From Sclerodactyla briareus (Eukaryota; Echinodermata; Holothuroidea; Dendrochirotida; Sclerodactylidae): a DNA stretch of 64,000 nt. The stretch spans positions 17,501-81,500 of the forward strand of contig JAODTK010005891.1 of assembly GCA_026419785.1 (NCBI GenBank), given 5' to 3'. A program made the position numbers and the translations under genes. The notes under the pieces are model-generated. The model worked only from the letters and a program-made list of their open reading frames with translations. It did not search any database and had not been told where the DNA came from. Of this stretch, positions 20,961 through 34,408 are shown one piece after another (position 1 is the first letter of the stretch; each line of letters begins with the position of its first letter).

Positions 20961-23339
20961 GGGTGGCACGTATCCGTTGAAAATATGAGCATTTCGACTA
21001 TTTCACACCCAGAATCCCCCCTCCCCCCCCCCATATAATACGTTGATACATTGGTACAACACTATATGTGATACAGCCTCGCCCCTCTCCCCGACATAAA
21101 AAGAGAGTTCACACGCTGCGACGAAGGTCGTGCTAGAAAAAAAAAATCTGGTCACGAAAAGATCGCGCAAGACTTCTGTGGTATCGTGTTGATGAGCATT
21201 AATTGAGAGGGTCTGAGCGCTATCATCGTCGTTAAACCTGAAAAATATAGCGAAAATTGACAGGCTCCAGTCATGTAGCGACGCTCATTTTGAACCAATC
21301 ACTAAGGCGTATATGTATTGAAATTTTCTGCTCAATCTGACAAGTGGAGAGTCATTGCGGTAACGGACGGGGCGACACGACACCATAACCATTAATATCC
21401 ACAAAGTGGGGAAAACAACATATCTTCATTAGGCCGACCTTTTCACAAGCGTTCATTGGCTATCTAGACCAAAATTGGAAGCTTCCAGAGGTGTCATTCG
21501 TTGTTCTCAATCTAATTCGCATTTTTTCGCGATTCGCGCTATTCGACGGTAGCTCTCTGCCTGTATGACGTGAGCTTTTATACAAGTTTGCATTAACTAC
21601 AATCAATTCTGATCGTCCTTTCCAAATCTACAAGCGTTAAACAGCACCCAAATACAATTTTAGGAACTATTGTTGGATCATTACACTGTCCAAGAACCAT
21701 TTTTTGGTCACAAATGTCACGCTCTGTGCCATCCGGGCGTCGATGATACCCATATTAAGAACATTAATCAAACAGGAGTTATGCTATTAAGTGACTCGAC
21801 GGGTTTACAGTTGGAGGCGTTGTTTTAAATCTGAGATCGTAGATAGCCACATGGTTTCCATCACTGGCCATTTGACCCAGCTGTTCTGAAGCTATCGAGG
21901 CACACACCTGGGCTCCGCGATGTCTAAAGTTAGATCCTGAAATTTAGGTAATTATTAGGCTACCTTTTCTGCTGAAACATTCTGCATCTGTAACATCATG
22001 GGCGTCGATCCTTTTAACAAAGGTAGAATCACAATAAACGTCCATTGATTATAACACGAATGGGCGCTGGCATAAGTGGCGGATGAGGAGTCAGACGGCT
22101 CCAACACATTATGGCAGTTAAAGCAGGTTTGTGCAGGTCGAGGAACAACCCCTTGGGCGAAGAAAACACCACAATTCAGGCATAACAAACCCTAAACCTG
22201 CCAAATTGGATAAACGGCCCACAATGTCAGCAGATTGCCGATTTCTCTTGTCGAAAGCCGATGATTGAGCAACCAATTCGTCGATTTGTCAAGTTTGGAT
22301 GTTGTGATTTTATCGATGTCCACGAAATATGCAAAAACTTAGTCCGTTCGGATCCTATGGTTGTTTCGCTGTCAGTACTGTAGACCACTGTGCACGATAG
22401 CTATGAGATTCCGTGCAAAATATTTTGAGTGCAATTTTATGAATCTGGGACTATATTTTACAAATTGCTTCTTAGACATCGCATTTCTAGCCAGCTGAAG
22501 GCATCGGTAGACAATGCACTCTAATTTGAACAAAAACAGTCCGTGGCCCATGATCCGAAACGAGAAAGCAAACAATGTGGAGCGCGTTGAGATATTCCCT
22601 ACATTGTAATGCGCTGTATAGGAATGAATATGTTATGTTAACAAACCCAGGCAACAAATGTATAATTCTAGCAAACATGAGAAGCATTTTTGGAAATCAT
22701 AGACTATACCAGGAAACCGTGCGAAATTAGCACTGTTCGACTTTTGTGTGTTCTAGCTTCATGAATTGCAACAAAATTCGAACAACTTTCGTGATATTCA
22801 GTCAAATTTTCCGTCAAAAGAAACGGGTAAGAGGCAAAACGCAATTTCATAACCGGGTTCTCTAGAATGGGCTAACCGGTCTGACTTCCAGGCCTTTTCC
22901 CCTGGACCCCAACTGAGGTGTTCCCATGGAAGGTAGGATTCAGGCCAATAACCAACCGAAGAGACTTTACGCCCTGTGTGTCACACATTTTTCGCACAAA
23001 AAAATCACATTTTATAGCATGAATTTGGACCTAAAGCGAAAATTTTCAAAGGGGACGGGTAAACCTCGACTGCCTGAGACCCTGAGACCCCTCTCACAGA
23101 GCCCTAATAAATGTTAGCCCCTCGCCTAGTCAGAAATGTCTTACGTCACTGCTGCCGACAGAATGAAACAGAAAATCTAGTTTGACCTCAGTGACCGGAA
23201 TCGCAAGTTTTCCATTTCTCCTCAACTCTGAAATCACCAGCAATTATTAATTTTGCAGAGCGAAAATCCCTTCACCAATAAATAGTTACGCCCAGCTGAC
23301 AGAGGGATCATATTCAGGGGCTAGGCTACATAGTTTGTT
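20961..23339. other. Mostly featureless non-coding stretch
   Basis: Apart from the small frame at 21955-22188 and a C10 run at 21023-21032, I see no exon with paired splice signals, no transposon motif and no tandem repeat here. Confidence 0.5.
21955..22188 (-). CDS. Short open frame with two CxxC pairs
   Basis: 77-codon minus frame beginning MLCLNCGVFFAQGVVPRPAQ, followed by TCFNCHNVLEPSDSSS. The spacing C-x2-C-x16-C-x2-C is that expected of a zinc ribbon or knuckle. The remainder is hydrophobic and ends in a part that recalls the GGATCGACGCCCAT motif of the repeat at 24440-25090. So this may be a repeat-derived frame and not a gene. No splice or promoter evidence. Confidence 0.25.
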   Translation of the reverse strand: MLCLNCGVFFAQGVVPRPAQTCFNCHNVLEPSDSSSATYASAHSCYNQWTFIVILPLLKGSTPMMLQMQNVSAEKVA

Positions 23340-23720
23340 CACAATTCATCAATTGTAAATCCAAACTGCTTCGACTTCTGGCTCAAACTTACCGAATTGC
23401 GTAGCCCTTTGCAGAGCGCAAAGTTATTCTGAGATGAAAAATTCGGGCGAAAATTGCCAATACTTCGGGAAAATCTGGACAGAAAAGGCAAAAGTGAAGG
23501 AAATGCCCAAAATGTCTGCTGACCAACCTGAAGTTTCAATAAAACGCCAGAAAAACATGCAAAATTTTCGCGCTCTTCCCCACGCAGGCCTGCTTTTCTG
23601 TCGTTTAGGCCAAAACATGTTCGGCCTAAAACAGAAGGGGCCCGTACGCCTACTTCAGCTCATCAGCACTTTCTTCTCCTTTCAAATTTATTATTCTGCA
23701 GTCGCCTACGATGCATGAGG
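23340..23720. repeat. Interspersed repeat family R, partial copy 1
   Basis: Shares GAGATGAAAAATTC, TCTGCTGAC, AAACATGCA-AAATTTTCGCG and related blocks with 24440-25090 and 49855-50820. Low-complexity A-rich phrases alternate with GC-rich links. No coding motif. Confidence 0.55.
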
Positions 23721-24439
23721 ACCAAAATGTTCACTGATGTGCTCAACCATGCTTGCACCTTGCCTGTCATCACATTGGCTTTGCGTAATAGTCAAGCGGG
23801 AAATTCTCCTAGTTGAAAGTTGAGGGTCCCAGGTGGCCAAGAGTGAAAACACATATGTACGGAGGACTTCCTAAAAGTGGGGGTCAAGACCGCAACCAAA
23901 GACTGCGCCCTTTGTTGGGAATAGTCATAGAAGATTACACCGTATATTGCTAATTGGCAAACATTTATTTTCATTCATTTTGTCAACCCCAAGTTGACAA
24001 AATGTGACCCAAGGTGACATTGTAAATCTAGGCCCAATATAGTGAGATGGTAAAGTATGTCACAGATGCGTACAGAACCAACTTAGGGCAAATCAGTCAT
24101 ATTTTCCGAGACTGGGTCGGGCCGGGTTGCAGGATAACTTGAGAGTGAAAACACGAACGAAAAAACAACCAGAATTCGAGGAATAATGGAAGAAATTTGG
24201 GCAAAGTAAAAATGAAAAGTTTTTTAATTATGAATTCGGTGGCCGGATTTTCGCGCGTCTTAGTACTGATATAAGTTGAGCATATAAACTGCAATGAAAT
24301 CCACTAACCTTTTGAGTCTGGCCCCATTTATTGAACCTGTAAACGTGTACCGTGCACCTGGTCATTTATCATAGTGGGTGTGCGATGGTTCACAGTGATA
24401 GCATAATTTTATGATCGTCTAAACTGATTCAATTATTGT

Positions 24440-25090
24440 CTAACCGAACAATAATCGCGTTGGAAATTGTTTTAAGTCCACTTATTCCAGCTGCGGACCC
24501 CAGGTGAAGATTTGCATGCCGAGTTCTCGAATTTTAAATCGAATAGCCAAAAAGTTCATCAAGTTTCATGGCTTTTTCTTCCTACCAGCGGCGTTGTTAA
24601 TATGCGATGTAATGCTTCGAGAAAAAAATTCACTCGAATAATTTCAGAAGTCTTGGGGGCAGACAGACGGCCTCCCTCCCCGATGGTTTGAGATGAAAAA
24701 TTCTGAATTTTCTGCTGACTTTTTCTTTCTCGATAAAATGCCCAGAAACATGCAGAAATTTCGCGCTGGAAGTCTTCATGACTGACTTGTAAAAATTCGG
24801 CCAAATATTTACTGCTTCCCAATTGGAATTGGTACCCTTTGACTTTTCCTCGATCCTACCTGGGCAGACCCCTTGATCCCACGCAAACGGGGCCACAGTA
24901 GAATAGGTAATTAAAAATACCATGTGCGATATTCGGTAAATCATCTTAGTATGCACTCAATGAAAACTTTTTGTCTGTCTCTTACTCAAATCAACATTAG
25001 ATGGGTGCTTCCGAGGGTCATTTGCATTCGATGTGCCCCCACCCCTACTTTTCAAAACGGATCGACGCCCATGTGTAACTACATAAACAA
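24440..25090. repeat. Interspersed repeat family R, copy 2
   Basis: Collinear with 49950-50800 over most of its length. Both contain TTGGAAATTGT, GTTCTCGAATTTTAAATCGA (or AATTCTCGAATTTTAAATCG), AATATGCGA-GTAATGCTTCG, CACTCGAATAATT, CTTGGGGGCAG, GATGTGCCC and finally TCGACGCCC. Divergence is roughly 20-30 percent by eye with many small indels. Type unknown. Confidence 0.7.
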
Positions 25091-25879
25091 TAGTATCGCT
25101 CTGCAAAGATTGCGCGCTATGAGGCCTGCCATTTTACACACTTTTCGAAAGAGGCCCTGGAGAAAAAAAAAATCGAAAGTAGTAGAGAACAATAGTTGTG
25201 TGGGCAAACAACATTGTATAGATCGAGGTTCTCATAAAATTTGGCGAACTCACTCCAGTGGTTGCGGCCATTTACTCCATCTAGGATGGAACGTGCAACC
25301 AGTACTTTGCTCACTGTTTATGCTCACTATTGACACTGTAAGACCTGTGCGCTTCACACGAGTTATTCACTCTGAGCCTAGCATTAGTTCGCACTCTTCT
25401 TGGAATTTTTCTTGGCCCAAGATAAGGTTGTAAAGTGCTCATATTTTCCTGGACTAAAGAAGAGGTTACCCATACCTGGCTTAGTTCAAACGTGTAGCGG
25501 TACTAGTTATGCACTAATAGTTATCAAGCTACCAGATATAGCATTCTACCAACAGAACCGGTCTACTATTCTATCAGAGAATCAATCAAAGCATCCTCAC
25601 TTTTTGTATAGTCTGTTTTTGTGGTAGTATGCCAAAGAAACAATAGAAGTAGATCTAGAACGAATTCGTGGATCTGCGGACGCTCATCGGCCTATAGCTT
25701 CCAACAATTGACTATCTATGAGGAAAGTTTGCTATAGAACGTGCGATGCCACCCATCCCTTTCATCCCCTCACACAGTACAACAGATCTTGCATTAGAAT
25801 GCGGGTTCCAATCACCAAAACAAGCCGTATCCCAATTCATTCCTTCCCGAAGCTATCCACTTGAAATATAATTCCCACG

Positions 25880-26045
25880 CCACTCTTTGATTTATGTTTT
25901 TTTGTTTGTTCCGGACTTTTCGCATACTATGTATGTATTTGAATATTTGTCTATAATGTTCTGTACTGTCGGCTGAAGAACATTTTCTGTTTTTTTTTGT
26001 TATGGACAATAAATTTACTATCCTATCATCATCTATCTAATCTAA
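25880..26045 (+). mobile_element. 3' end of a non-LTR retrotransposon
   Basis: T-rich stretch ending ATGGACAATAAATTTACTAT followed by CCTATCATCATCTATCTAATC, a polyadenylation-like AATAAA next to a short tandem TATC/ATC tail. This is typical of LINE 3' ends. No reverse transcriptase is visible upstream, so it is a very short 5'-truncated copy. Confidence 0.45.
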
Positions 26046-26542
26046 CTCGTAAGTTGCAGTTTTTCATAGAACACCAGCCTGAACCCACTGTATTGAATTA
26101 ATGGAAATTATTAATGGAAATTATCAGTGCTAAGCCGGAACATAGCGTACGTTATCCCACGATACGAAGTACAGCAAGAAATGCTTTAGGCGTGAAAGCG
26201 TTACTCCCTGCACGTAGCACACGTGCTGCTAAAATACTAACAACTACATCGTCTCTGGATCAATTGCAGTTGTGTATCAGTGGCCGTCCTTTCCAGACAC
26301 GTAGGCAAAATAAATGTCATGGAAGTTGTTTCCTGGATCAAGAGAGAGTGACCTTAACCATACGAAACCAATTAGACCGCTATCCCCAGTAATCTTTATA
26401 AAGAGGTCGGAACAGTCGTACATGAAATGTCGATACATTCGACATTTGCCGATGAAATTTTGGGGGGCATACTGTTGGTAATGAAAAGTTTTGTTCATCA
26501 GCGAACTTTCAGCCACCTAGCCTCTAGGGCTAATTTCCTTGT

Positions 26543-26646
26543 AATGACCAGATTTCGTGATCTATGTGTTAAAACAGGTGGGCAGTGGGGTATAATTACC
26601 AGATTTAATGTTGCAGTATGCGTTAAAACAGGGTTCGCTGGAGTAT
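26543..26646 (+). repeat. Two-unit tandem duplication (about 53 bp)
   Basis: AATGACCAGATTTCGTGAT and GTGTTAAAACAGGTGGGCAG recur as AATTACCAGATTTAATG and GCGTTAAAACAGGGTTCGC, both units ending GGGGTAT/GGAGTAT. Confidence 0.5.
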
Positions 26647-26649
26647 AGA

Positions 26650-29050
26650 CTCAGAAAAAATTCTATAGGCCTTGCGAAAAAGCCTAAATTTGGCCACCTC
26701 GTCATACACCTGTGTTTTGTGAGCTCACCCGTGTGAGAGCCTGCCCGCGATAACCCTCTTCTTTAGGTGAGTGAATGAGACTGAGAATCTGATCCATTCT
26801 ATCCTAAACCGAAGTAATCGTGGAGCTGCGCTGTTCCAGTAGTGCTATAGAAGGATGCACGACCTATCCGATCCTATTCCGACAGTACACGGTGGACGAG
26901 ATCGTCTGCTGAAAGGCAAGTGATATGTCTAAACACATGGGCTCATAACTCAGGGCTTCCTAGTATAAAATATCGTAACAAGTATAGGTGTATGACTATG
27001 TTACGAGCCCCTGTGTGCACAAGTAAGAGGTGTATGTGGTAGTCACAAATCAGGCCTAATCAGCCGCACATCACCCTTCTTCCACTACCACCACCATCCC
27101 CCCTCCCCCCATGACGTATTGATGGCCTAAAAGGTTGGGTTCGAATTAGCTCATCGAATGCGATATGAATGGAACTTTGAGTTTCGGGTGTGGGGTCAAC
27201 GGGGTTTTGATATGCCCTCTTTCCACCTGTGCATCAGGAAATGTGAAACATGACCATTGCACGTCGGCCCAGCCTGGTCCCCTCAATGAAATTCTCCCTA
27301 AATTTGATCTACAGTGGATTGTATGTATTTCGGAGGGTCATTTCACACTGATGTTTTTTCATTCCTGGTTTAGCATGTTCTGAGTAGGCGCCATGCCAAG
27401 CGTTGAGGAAGTACTTGTGAGATTATTCAATTAGTACTCGCAGTACTGCGAGAGTTTCCTTTTCACAGAACTTACATTCTTTTCCCCAGAATGTCCTGTT
27501 TGTGTTAATGGAACAACGGAATAGTAGCGGAATATGCAGCAAAATTATATGATTTTCATATTGCAAGTAATTGGGTATTCGGACATGGTATGATGACTTC
27601 ACTGGACTATTCGGATATTAAAATATGTACCAACAGCTACACATACTAGCTCAGCGACGTGCACTCAATTTCATGCAGCATGCATATCCCCCAGACACCC
27701 TTTTAATGACGAAATTCACCAACTTTCCCATATTTTACTATAGGTGTCACAATGAGAAGTGACAACTTTCAAATTTTGGATCAGCGCAGTTATTAAATCC
27801 GAACGCGTGGCTCCCCCTATTGTTCCAAACCACCATCAGGTCATATGAGTTGCTGACTTTACTGCTACTGGAATATTTTTTGCCTGGGCTATATTTCATT
27901 TTGTAGTGAACATTTCAATGCTAATTTAATACTTTTACCAGGTGGGTTCAATCACTAATCTACTTTGTCCATACAGTACACACAAGAAACACGTCTATAT
28001 GGTAAATCATTCCGCATAGTGTCTTTCGGAGGCATCTTTCAGGAGCGGAGGTAGGCTTTGTTACAGGCGGGGGTTCTGATTGGTCCAGCTGTGGCAGATC
28101 ATAACACTAATGGGAACACCACTATGAGTTTCGTCTGCGGCGCGTACGTAAACCTTTCCTCCGGCTTGACAAAACCCCCCAAGGCCGAAACATTTCCCGA
28201 GTCTTCCTCGTCTAATCTGCATATACTCAGCATGAAAACACGGATCTCTTGTCTGCAGTTTTTCAATTTATGAATTATGAAGAATACATTCCAGTTAGGT
28301 TGAGATGATACTGAAAAATCATCATGCCTTTACCCAAGCCCATTCGTAGACTTAGTTTACATCTCTCACTGAAAAACGATCTCACATTGCTCCACGGCCT
28401 GTCAACGAAATGAAACATGCGATCTGTATAACTCCAACCACTTGCAGTGATTCGCAAGTTCTACATGGTGGATACTCCCATTCTGTTTCCGGGGCCTCTT
28501 GTAATTGGGCACATTATCTGTGTACTCGACTGGACCCTCTACAATTCTGGAAAGTCTGATACCACCGATATTTAGCATCACTGAAGAATTGAGTGAATAG
28601 TGCGAGTATCGCACCACTGGAGTCGGTGATGGTTGTCTTACCCGGTATGAATTCCTTCCCTTTTCGCCCGAGGTCTAGCTTCTTCAAAATCCAGCTCCTT
28701 GGCGAGGTCTAGGGCATCCTGGTACCAACGAAAAACCTGGCATGACATACCCTGTCTGCCGGGTGCTAGGGTGGAGAATAAGAGTCAGAGGGTGAAAGGT
28801 TTGTGGATACGAGGGGTGGTGGTGTTAGAGGTATGGGACGATAATTTAAGGAAAGACAGTCTTGAGATATCGATTCACGAGTTGCTGTGGCAGGCTAACG
28901 TCAGCAAGGTTCCGAAAGTCTCCCAGTTGCGGTGTCCTACACAGGTTGCTGACGAGGCTATAGAGGGTTTTAACGCTAGTGCGAGGGTCACTGGAAAACT
29001 TGGAAAACCTGGAAAATTCCAATGATCTCGTTGTTGGAGCAATCACCAGG
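26650..29050. other. Non-coding stretch without recognisable genes
   Basis: Only short unsupported frames, including a 108-codon plus frame at 28699-29025 with no identifiable motif. That frame lies just upstream of the retrotransposon at 29050 and may be part of its linker region. Confidence 0.4.
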
Positions 29051-30676
29051 TAAGCGTGGTTGTAGATTGTTTGTACACCGGTTTCAGTCAAAACCGAACA
29101 TCATAAGTCGCAAGCATGGCAAATCTCCTGCCAGGAATGCGTTTTACCTCTTCTTTTTTTAAGGGTCTCTGCAGACTATCTCTGTACCCCGTTAGCTGAC
29201 ATTTTCAATAAATCTCTGGAGGAAGGTATTGGTTTTGTAATGATTGGCGGAGAGCGACTGTTTGTCGTCTCCATATTTTCAAGAAGGTTAACCGATCTCT
29301 TTCTAGCAATTACAGGCCGGTTCAGTCCTCACTAGTATCGTTTGTAAGGTGCTTAATCCGATATTTGGGATCATATGTAACCATTACGATGGAAAGAATC
29401 TGATAGCAACTCCCAGCATGGTTGTCAGAACAGGTCGTTCGGTTTTGTCTAATCTTTTAGAGTTCATGGAAGCATGTTACTACTGCTGTTGCACCGATGC
29501 AACGCTTTCGTATTAATCTTTTGGAACTTTCAGAACCTTTGATAACGTTCCCCATATACGTCGTTTGCTCAAATTGGAGCGTTTTGGTATTGACGGGAAT
29601 GTCCTAAGGTGACTCGAGGGTGGCTTCATGGCAGGGAACAACGGGTTGTTGTTAACGGTTTTGCCTCTACTTGGCAGAAGGTCACCATGGCGTTCCACAC
29701 CACATGGATCGTCCTTGGGACCGCTGCTGTCTTGGACCTTACGATCTTGATATTCAGGGCAATCCAGAGTGAAAAATTTGCAGACGATACCACAACGTTG
29801 TACCGGGAGGTTTCGTCAGACGACGATGTTAAAATTGTTCAGAATGATCTTGCCCTGATTTCCAAGTGGTCTCCGATTGGCGAATGTTTTTTCAACGCTG
29901 GCAGTGTCTATGCATGTGCGTTTGTTTCACAAATATAAATGCTCATTCATTTTGACTGGTCAGGATATTCAGGTGGTGGTTCGACAAAGCGATCTTGGTG
30001 TTGCTTCGAGTCTTCGTGAAACTTCTAAGCCAGTGTGCTGAAGCTGCAAGGAAAGGCACTTGGATTCTTGGTCTGATAAAGCGGCATTTCACTTGATGAG
30101 GATATAGTTTCTCAGACTCTTCAGTACCTGTGTAGGAACCTCACCTCGGTATTCAGTCCAAGTGTGTAACCCAGTCTTTAGTTAAAGATAAGCCAGTGCT
30201 TGAAATTTTTCAAAGGAGGGCTACGAAATTAATTAGTAGCCTGAACGATTTCCCTACGGCAAAGACGTCTTGGGCTAATTTCACTGGAGCTGAGGCTGGG
30301 TCGGGGTGATTTTATCCAGGTCTTCAAAAATTGTCCATAGACTTGATGGTGTGTGCGTTCAATGACTTCTTTGAGTTTTTCCATGGACTACCTACTTTGG
30401 GCACCACCTCAACTTTCGAGGTACTCGCTGTAGATTGGATCTTCGGAAAACACTTCTTTTCACAGAGCATCACCGAGTGGAATAGCCTTCCGGAAAATTT
30501 GTTATGTCTATAGTGTGAATGCCTTCAAGAACGCCTTGATTTTTTCTCAAAAATTGTGGGCGAGATTTTGTAGTTTCTGGGCACGTTTGCATTTTTGGGG
30601 TTGTGGTTTCAGGGTCCTTCATGAGGACATGTCCTTCCTGAACCATTCCTCACTAAACTAAACTGAACTAAACACT
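29050..30676 (+). mobile_element. Degenerate non-LTR retrotransposon with 3' tail
   Basis: Broken plus frames give YLCTPLADIFNKSLEEGI, a SNYRPV block, the thumb/palm segment EGWLHGREQRVVVNGFAS, and KFADDTTTLYREVSSDDD with the FADD catalytic signature intact. C-terminal RT fragments follow. The element ends with CTAAACTAAACTGAACTAAAC at 30654-30674, a short tandem tail of the kind seen at CR1/jockey 3' ends. The endonuclease domain is absent. Frame shifts and stops are numerous. Confidence 0.8.
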
Positions 30677-30679
30677 CGG

Positions 30680-32017
30680 ATTGCTAATTCGTTGCTAACG
30701 TCTGCCAGTGATCTAATAGGCGGATCTAATATATATGTCCCGCAACTGTTTGCAACTTTTTTAGTAATCGAACACCTTGTTCAATTTTGAAACTTCTCAG
30801 ACATTTTTGGCATGTGTTGCACGCGTGCACACTATGGTTCATTTGACGGATGAGACACCTGGCTGACTTGTTAAGACAACCACCCTACCGACGTCCTACA
30901 GGTATAAAATCGGCTTTTCATTGTCTCGTTTGGCTAAAAGCAGGGTATCCGTGTTCCCTGGACCCCCTCTAGATCCGCCTCTCCTTCCCAATTCAAAACT
31001 ACTCCAGGGGATTATGCGTATTCGCCAAGCCAAAAACTGCAAATAGTTATGTGTCGTGAAGAGAAAGATGATATGGTCATTTAATGGAAACTGTTCCTAC
31101 AAAAAGTCTGAGACTTCCAAATAATGTACAAGGAAGTAAACGGAATGCCGTTGCCCTTAACCCCATGAACTAAAGTCACATGTGACCACATGGTGGAGCA
31201 TCGAAGGCACGTACCATGCCAATAATTGCAATCTACCAACCAACGTTACAGTAAATGCAGAATGAGTTAGAGTACCACGAACAACAGCATTGCCAAAATT
31301 GCGGTATAAAATAAGAAACGTATAATTTGATGCTCTCTTTGCATTACTTGTGACTGTCACTGTGACGCTTGCAGTTGGGAGGAATGAGAAGCAAGACTAA
31401 TTATACCGTATGAAGTAAGAGGTCTCATTTTCTAAGCTTTTTTTTTTTTTCGTTGAGCTCACATTTCTCCATTCCAGCAATATGTCATTTATATGGTGAA
31501 TTCAATCCAGAATAGCCGGGGAAAGACAATACAAAGTACAGCATAGACTCCATTTGGATTTTCCATGAGAGATTTATTGGGGTACGTGAGCCAGAGTAGA
31601 CTTCGATGCCAATTCTATATAAGGAATATCATTTTTTTCTTTTTCCGTTTGCTGATATGATATGTTAAAAATATATTTATGGTAGTAAGATTTAACAGTA
31701 TTTTCATTCCATTCGAAAAACTCACTTGTCACTGGTGAAAACCGACAGCCCAAGGCACCACACAATGGCCATAGCGCTCGGGAGTATAACATCAGGGGCC
31801 CCTCCACTGTAAATTTCCCTTTTGGCTCACACACTAAATTGGGTCCGTTTCTGGCTATCCAGGCCCCTACAAACAATTTATCCGGAAAACCGATGTGTAT
31901 CAGTGCTGCGAGGTGCAATTCAATGATCCATGATGGTTCTAATTCTGAGCTACTAGTGGGTTAAGGTTTTAGAGTGTTACTTCTGACCCTATGTTATAAC
32001 AAACACTCAACACTCAG
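30680..32017. other. Non-coding stretch upstream of the SLC16-like exon
   Basis: No upstream SLC16 exons were found here. A 114-codon minus frame at 31574-31918 has no motif. A poly-T run lies at about 31440-31450. Confidence 0.4.
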
Positions 32018-32872
32018 TGTGCATTGTCTGTTGTACACTGGATTGGATTTGGCTTGGTGAACTTCATGACGATTGTGAGTCTGATGGCTTCCTTTCAAGA
32101 AAAATACCCAACAGCATATACCGCCTGCACCGTTTCCACCTATGTCGGCGTGGCCGTCTTTCCGCCAGTACTGGGGTACCTGGTGGATAAATACGGAGAA
32201 CAACAGGGACTACATGCTTTCGGGCTGTTTTTTAGTTTCTTGATCATCTCGGAAATATTCCGAACAAGATTTTACGGACGCCACGAGAGATGAGCACCAG
32301 AACGAGAGGATGAAAAAGATAATGAAGAGGAGACAGAGCGTTTCCTGCAAGATTCAGCGATCCGCCATGACAACCAAAAACTCGCCTAAGAGTTCCGACA
32401 ACTACTAGTTGACACTTTTCACTCGCCATTCGGAATATAACTACCTGGTGCTGATTATAATGATCACTGATTCTTCTCGCAGTAATTGGTCGATCTTCAT
32501 GGTACCATACGGCGAGAGCCTTGGTTTAAACTCGACGAGCGCAGTCTACTTGTCAACCGACCGGTGGAGTGGCCATGATAGCTGGAGAATGTTTGGTTTG
32601 TTGATTTTTCACTGGGAGAATGTCGTCATCCCTGCCTGGCTAATTATACCGACGGCGATGCTAAGCGTCGCCTATAGCATGAGTTTACTGTCGGAAATTT
32701 CGTTGTTCTCATCATCATTATTGCTTTTTTGAGTGGATTCAGTCTGCCTTTAATGGCATATGTACATGCTGCGTGGCTTCCAATACCGTCTGTCGCGATC
32801 ATTTCAAAGGAGCAGTTTCAGTCGGATACTCTGTGTCCGGAAAAGCAATCATCCTGAGAGGATTAATCACGG
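32018..32872 (+). pseudogene. Monocarboxylate-transporter-like (SLC16/MFS) large exon, frame-broken
   Basis: Starts after acceptor CACTCAACACTCAG and ends at donor GG|GTGAGT. The opening frame reads VVHWIGFGLVNFMTIVSLMA, then YVGVAVFPPVLGYLVDKYG, matching transmembrane helices 4-6 of the family. An acidic cytosolic loop follows (EREDEKDNEEETERFLQD). Helix 7 then gives SNWSIFMVPYGESLGL, and helices 8-10 include LIIIIAFLSGFSLPLMAYVH and SVGYSVSGKAI. At least four frame changes or stops interrupt this otherwise continuous SLC16-type central exon. SLC16 proteins carry lactate-like acids, aromatic amino acids or thyroid hormones across the plasma membrane; the substrate here is unknown. Either a pseudogene or an assembly with indel errors. 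The N-terminal helices and last helix were not found nearby. Confidence 0.7.
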
Positions 32873-32879
32873 GTGAGTG

Positions 32880-34400
32880 AGAGTCCCCATGCATGCTAAA
32901 ATGAAACGAGAAGTAATATCACCATGTATCCGAATGAGATATTTCTTATGGATTGCATATTCTACAGAGTCGGCGCCAGGAATAGATACTTTTCTGGCCG
33001 CTGATAACAGTTTTGGCCTTTCAGTTCTTTGTTTCGAGAACGTCTACAACTTTGAACTTCTACAACTTCAATCGCCTGGCTTGTGATCACGTTAACTCGA
33101 ACCCATCTGAATGGATGAAGCACATACTCGGTATGTGCGTTCCCCCAAAATAAATACACAAATTCTATCGTTTTTGTAGTCAGGTCAAGGTCATCTGACG
33201 ACAACAGAAGTCAAAGTGTGGAAACTTTCTGATCACGATAAGTTCAGAATGCTTGGTTCAATCGAACGGGAATTTAGTAGGCAGCTCCCTTATGGAAAGT
33301 ATAAAACCCTTTTGTTCCTGTTTTTGTTTGTGTGTGAATTGAGGTCAACGAACTACGTTGGGAAATTGTCAAAAATTATATATATTCTGGCTTGTGAAAA
33401 CGATAACTTGACCCCACCCTCAATGGATCGAGCTCTACTTAGTATGTGGGTTATGTATGAGGAATATTATTTTTTTTTTTTTTTTTTTTGGTTCCTATTC
33501 TTTCTGGGCTCAGGGGCAAATGCTTCTGAGGCCATTGATCATCAAGGCAGTCAAGGAATCACTACGCCTTTTGGCTTTCTGATATAATATATATGACTTC
33601 CTCGGGAATTCGTAGAAGCGGGTGAGGGAAGGGATTATTAACGGTCGCGAGTACGGAAGCAACTCAGGCCACATGGTTGCATACAGCTATAGTGTCCGAG
33701 CGATAGGACATCGTGGGGGTTTGCTGTCACCCTAGCCCCTCGAGCTGTCCGACGGTAGGGGGAGGGAACTTCCCGATGGTGGGAACTTCATTATTCTCTA
33801 GGGTTCCACGTTCAGCCATTCTGGTAGTCAACTTCCCACTGTACGCGGGTACGCGTTTTAATGAGCACATCCAATGGTTTTAAACCATTTCGTGCGACTG
33901 AATCTTGCAGGTAACAGTCAGGTGTGTCCATCTTTCAAAAATAATCAGCCTGACGATCTAGGCCCACGTAAGCGCATTCCTCCATGAACAGCGATTTGCC
34001 ATATTCACCGTACAATGCGTATTCGATTGGTACACTTGCCAACATAATCTTGGTCCGATGTGTTGGTAAAACACACCTTTTTTCTCAAAAACTATATTGA
34101 GTAAATTAATACACACGTTACTAGTTATGCAACAAAATGTATCTGGAATTTATGGGAAATTATATAAGAATTTGAATTGATGACATAATTGGTGAGGTAT
34201 TAGGTAAACCACATACATGTGTGTTATAAAATTGTTGGAACCAGTTAACAATTAAATGATAATTAAAATAGTTACGATATACTACTGTTTATTTAAGCGC
34301 TGGGGGATTCCCGTAGACATTACTACATTACTGGTCACTAATGTCCGGCCTTTGCAATGATCGATGTGTTAAACTTGATGGGACTCTGGTGTCAGTTATA
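32880..34400. other. Non-coding stretch with poly-T
   Basis: Contains an approximately 20-base T run near 33470-33489 and no supported exon. The final SLC16 exon expected downstream of 32872 was not recognised. Confidence 0.4.
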
Positions 34401-34408
34401 TAGTATAG

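Noticed and set aside
27120-27160. GGGTTCGAATT resembling a tRNA T-loop
   Set aside because: No acceptor, D or anticodon stems can be folded around it.
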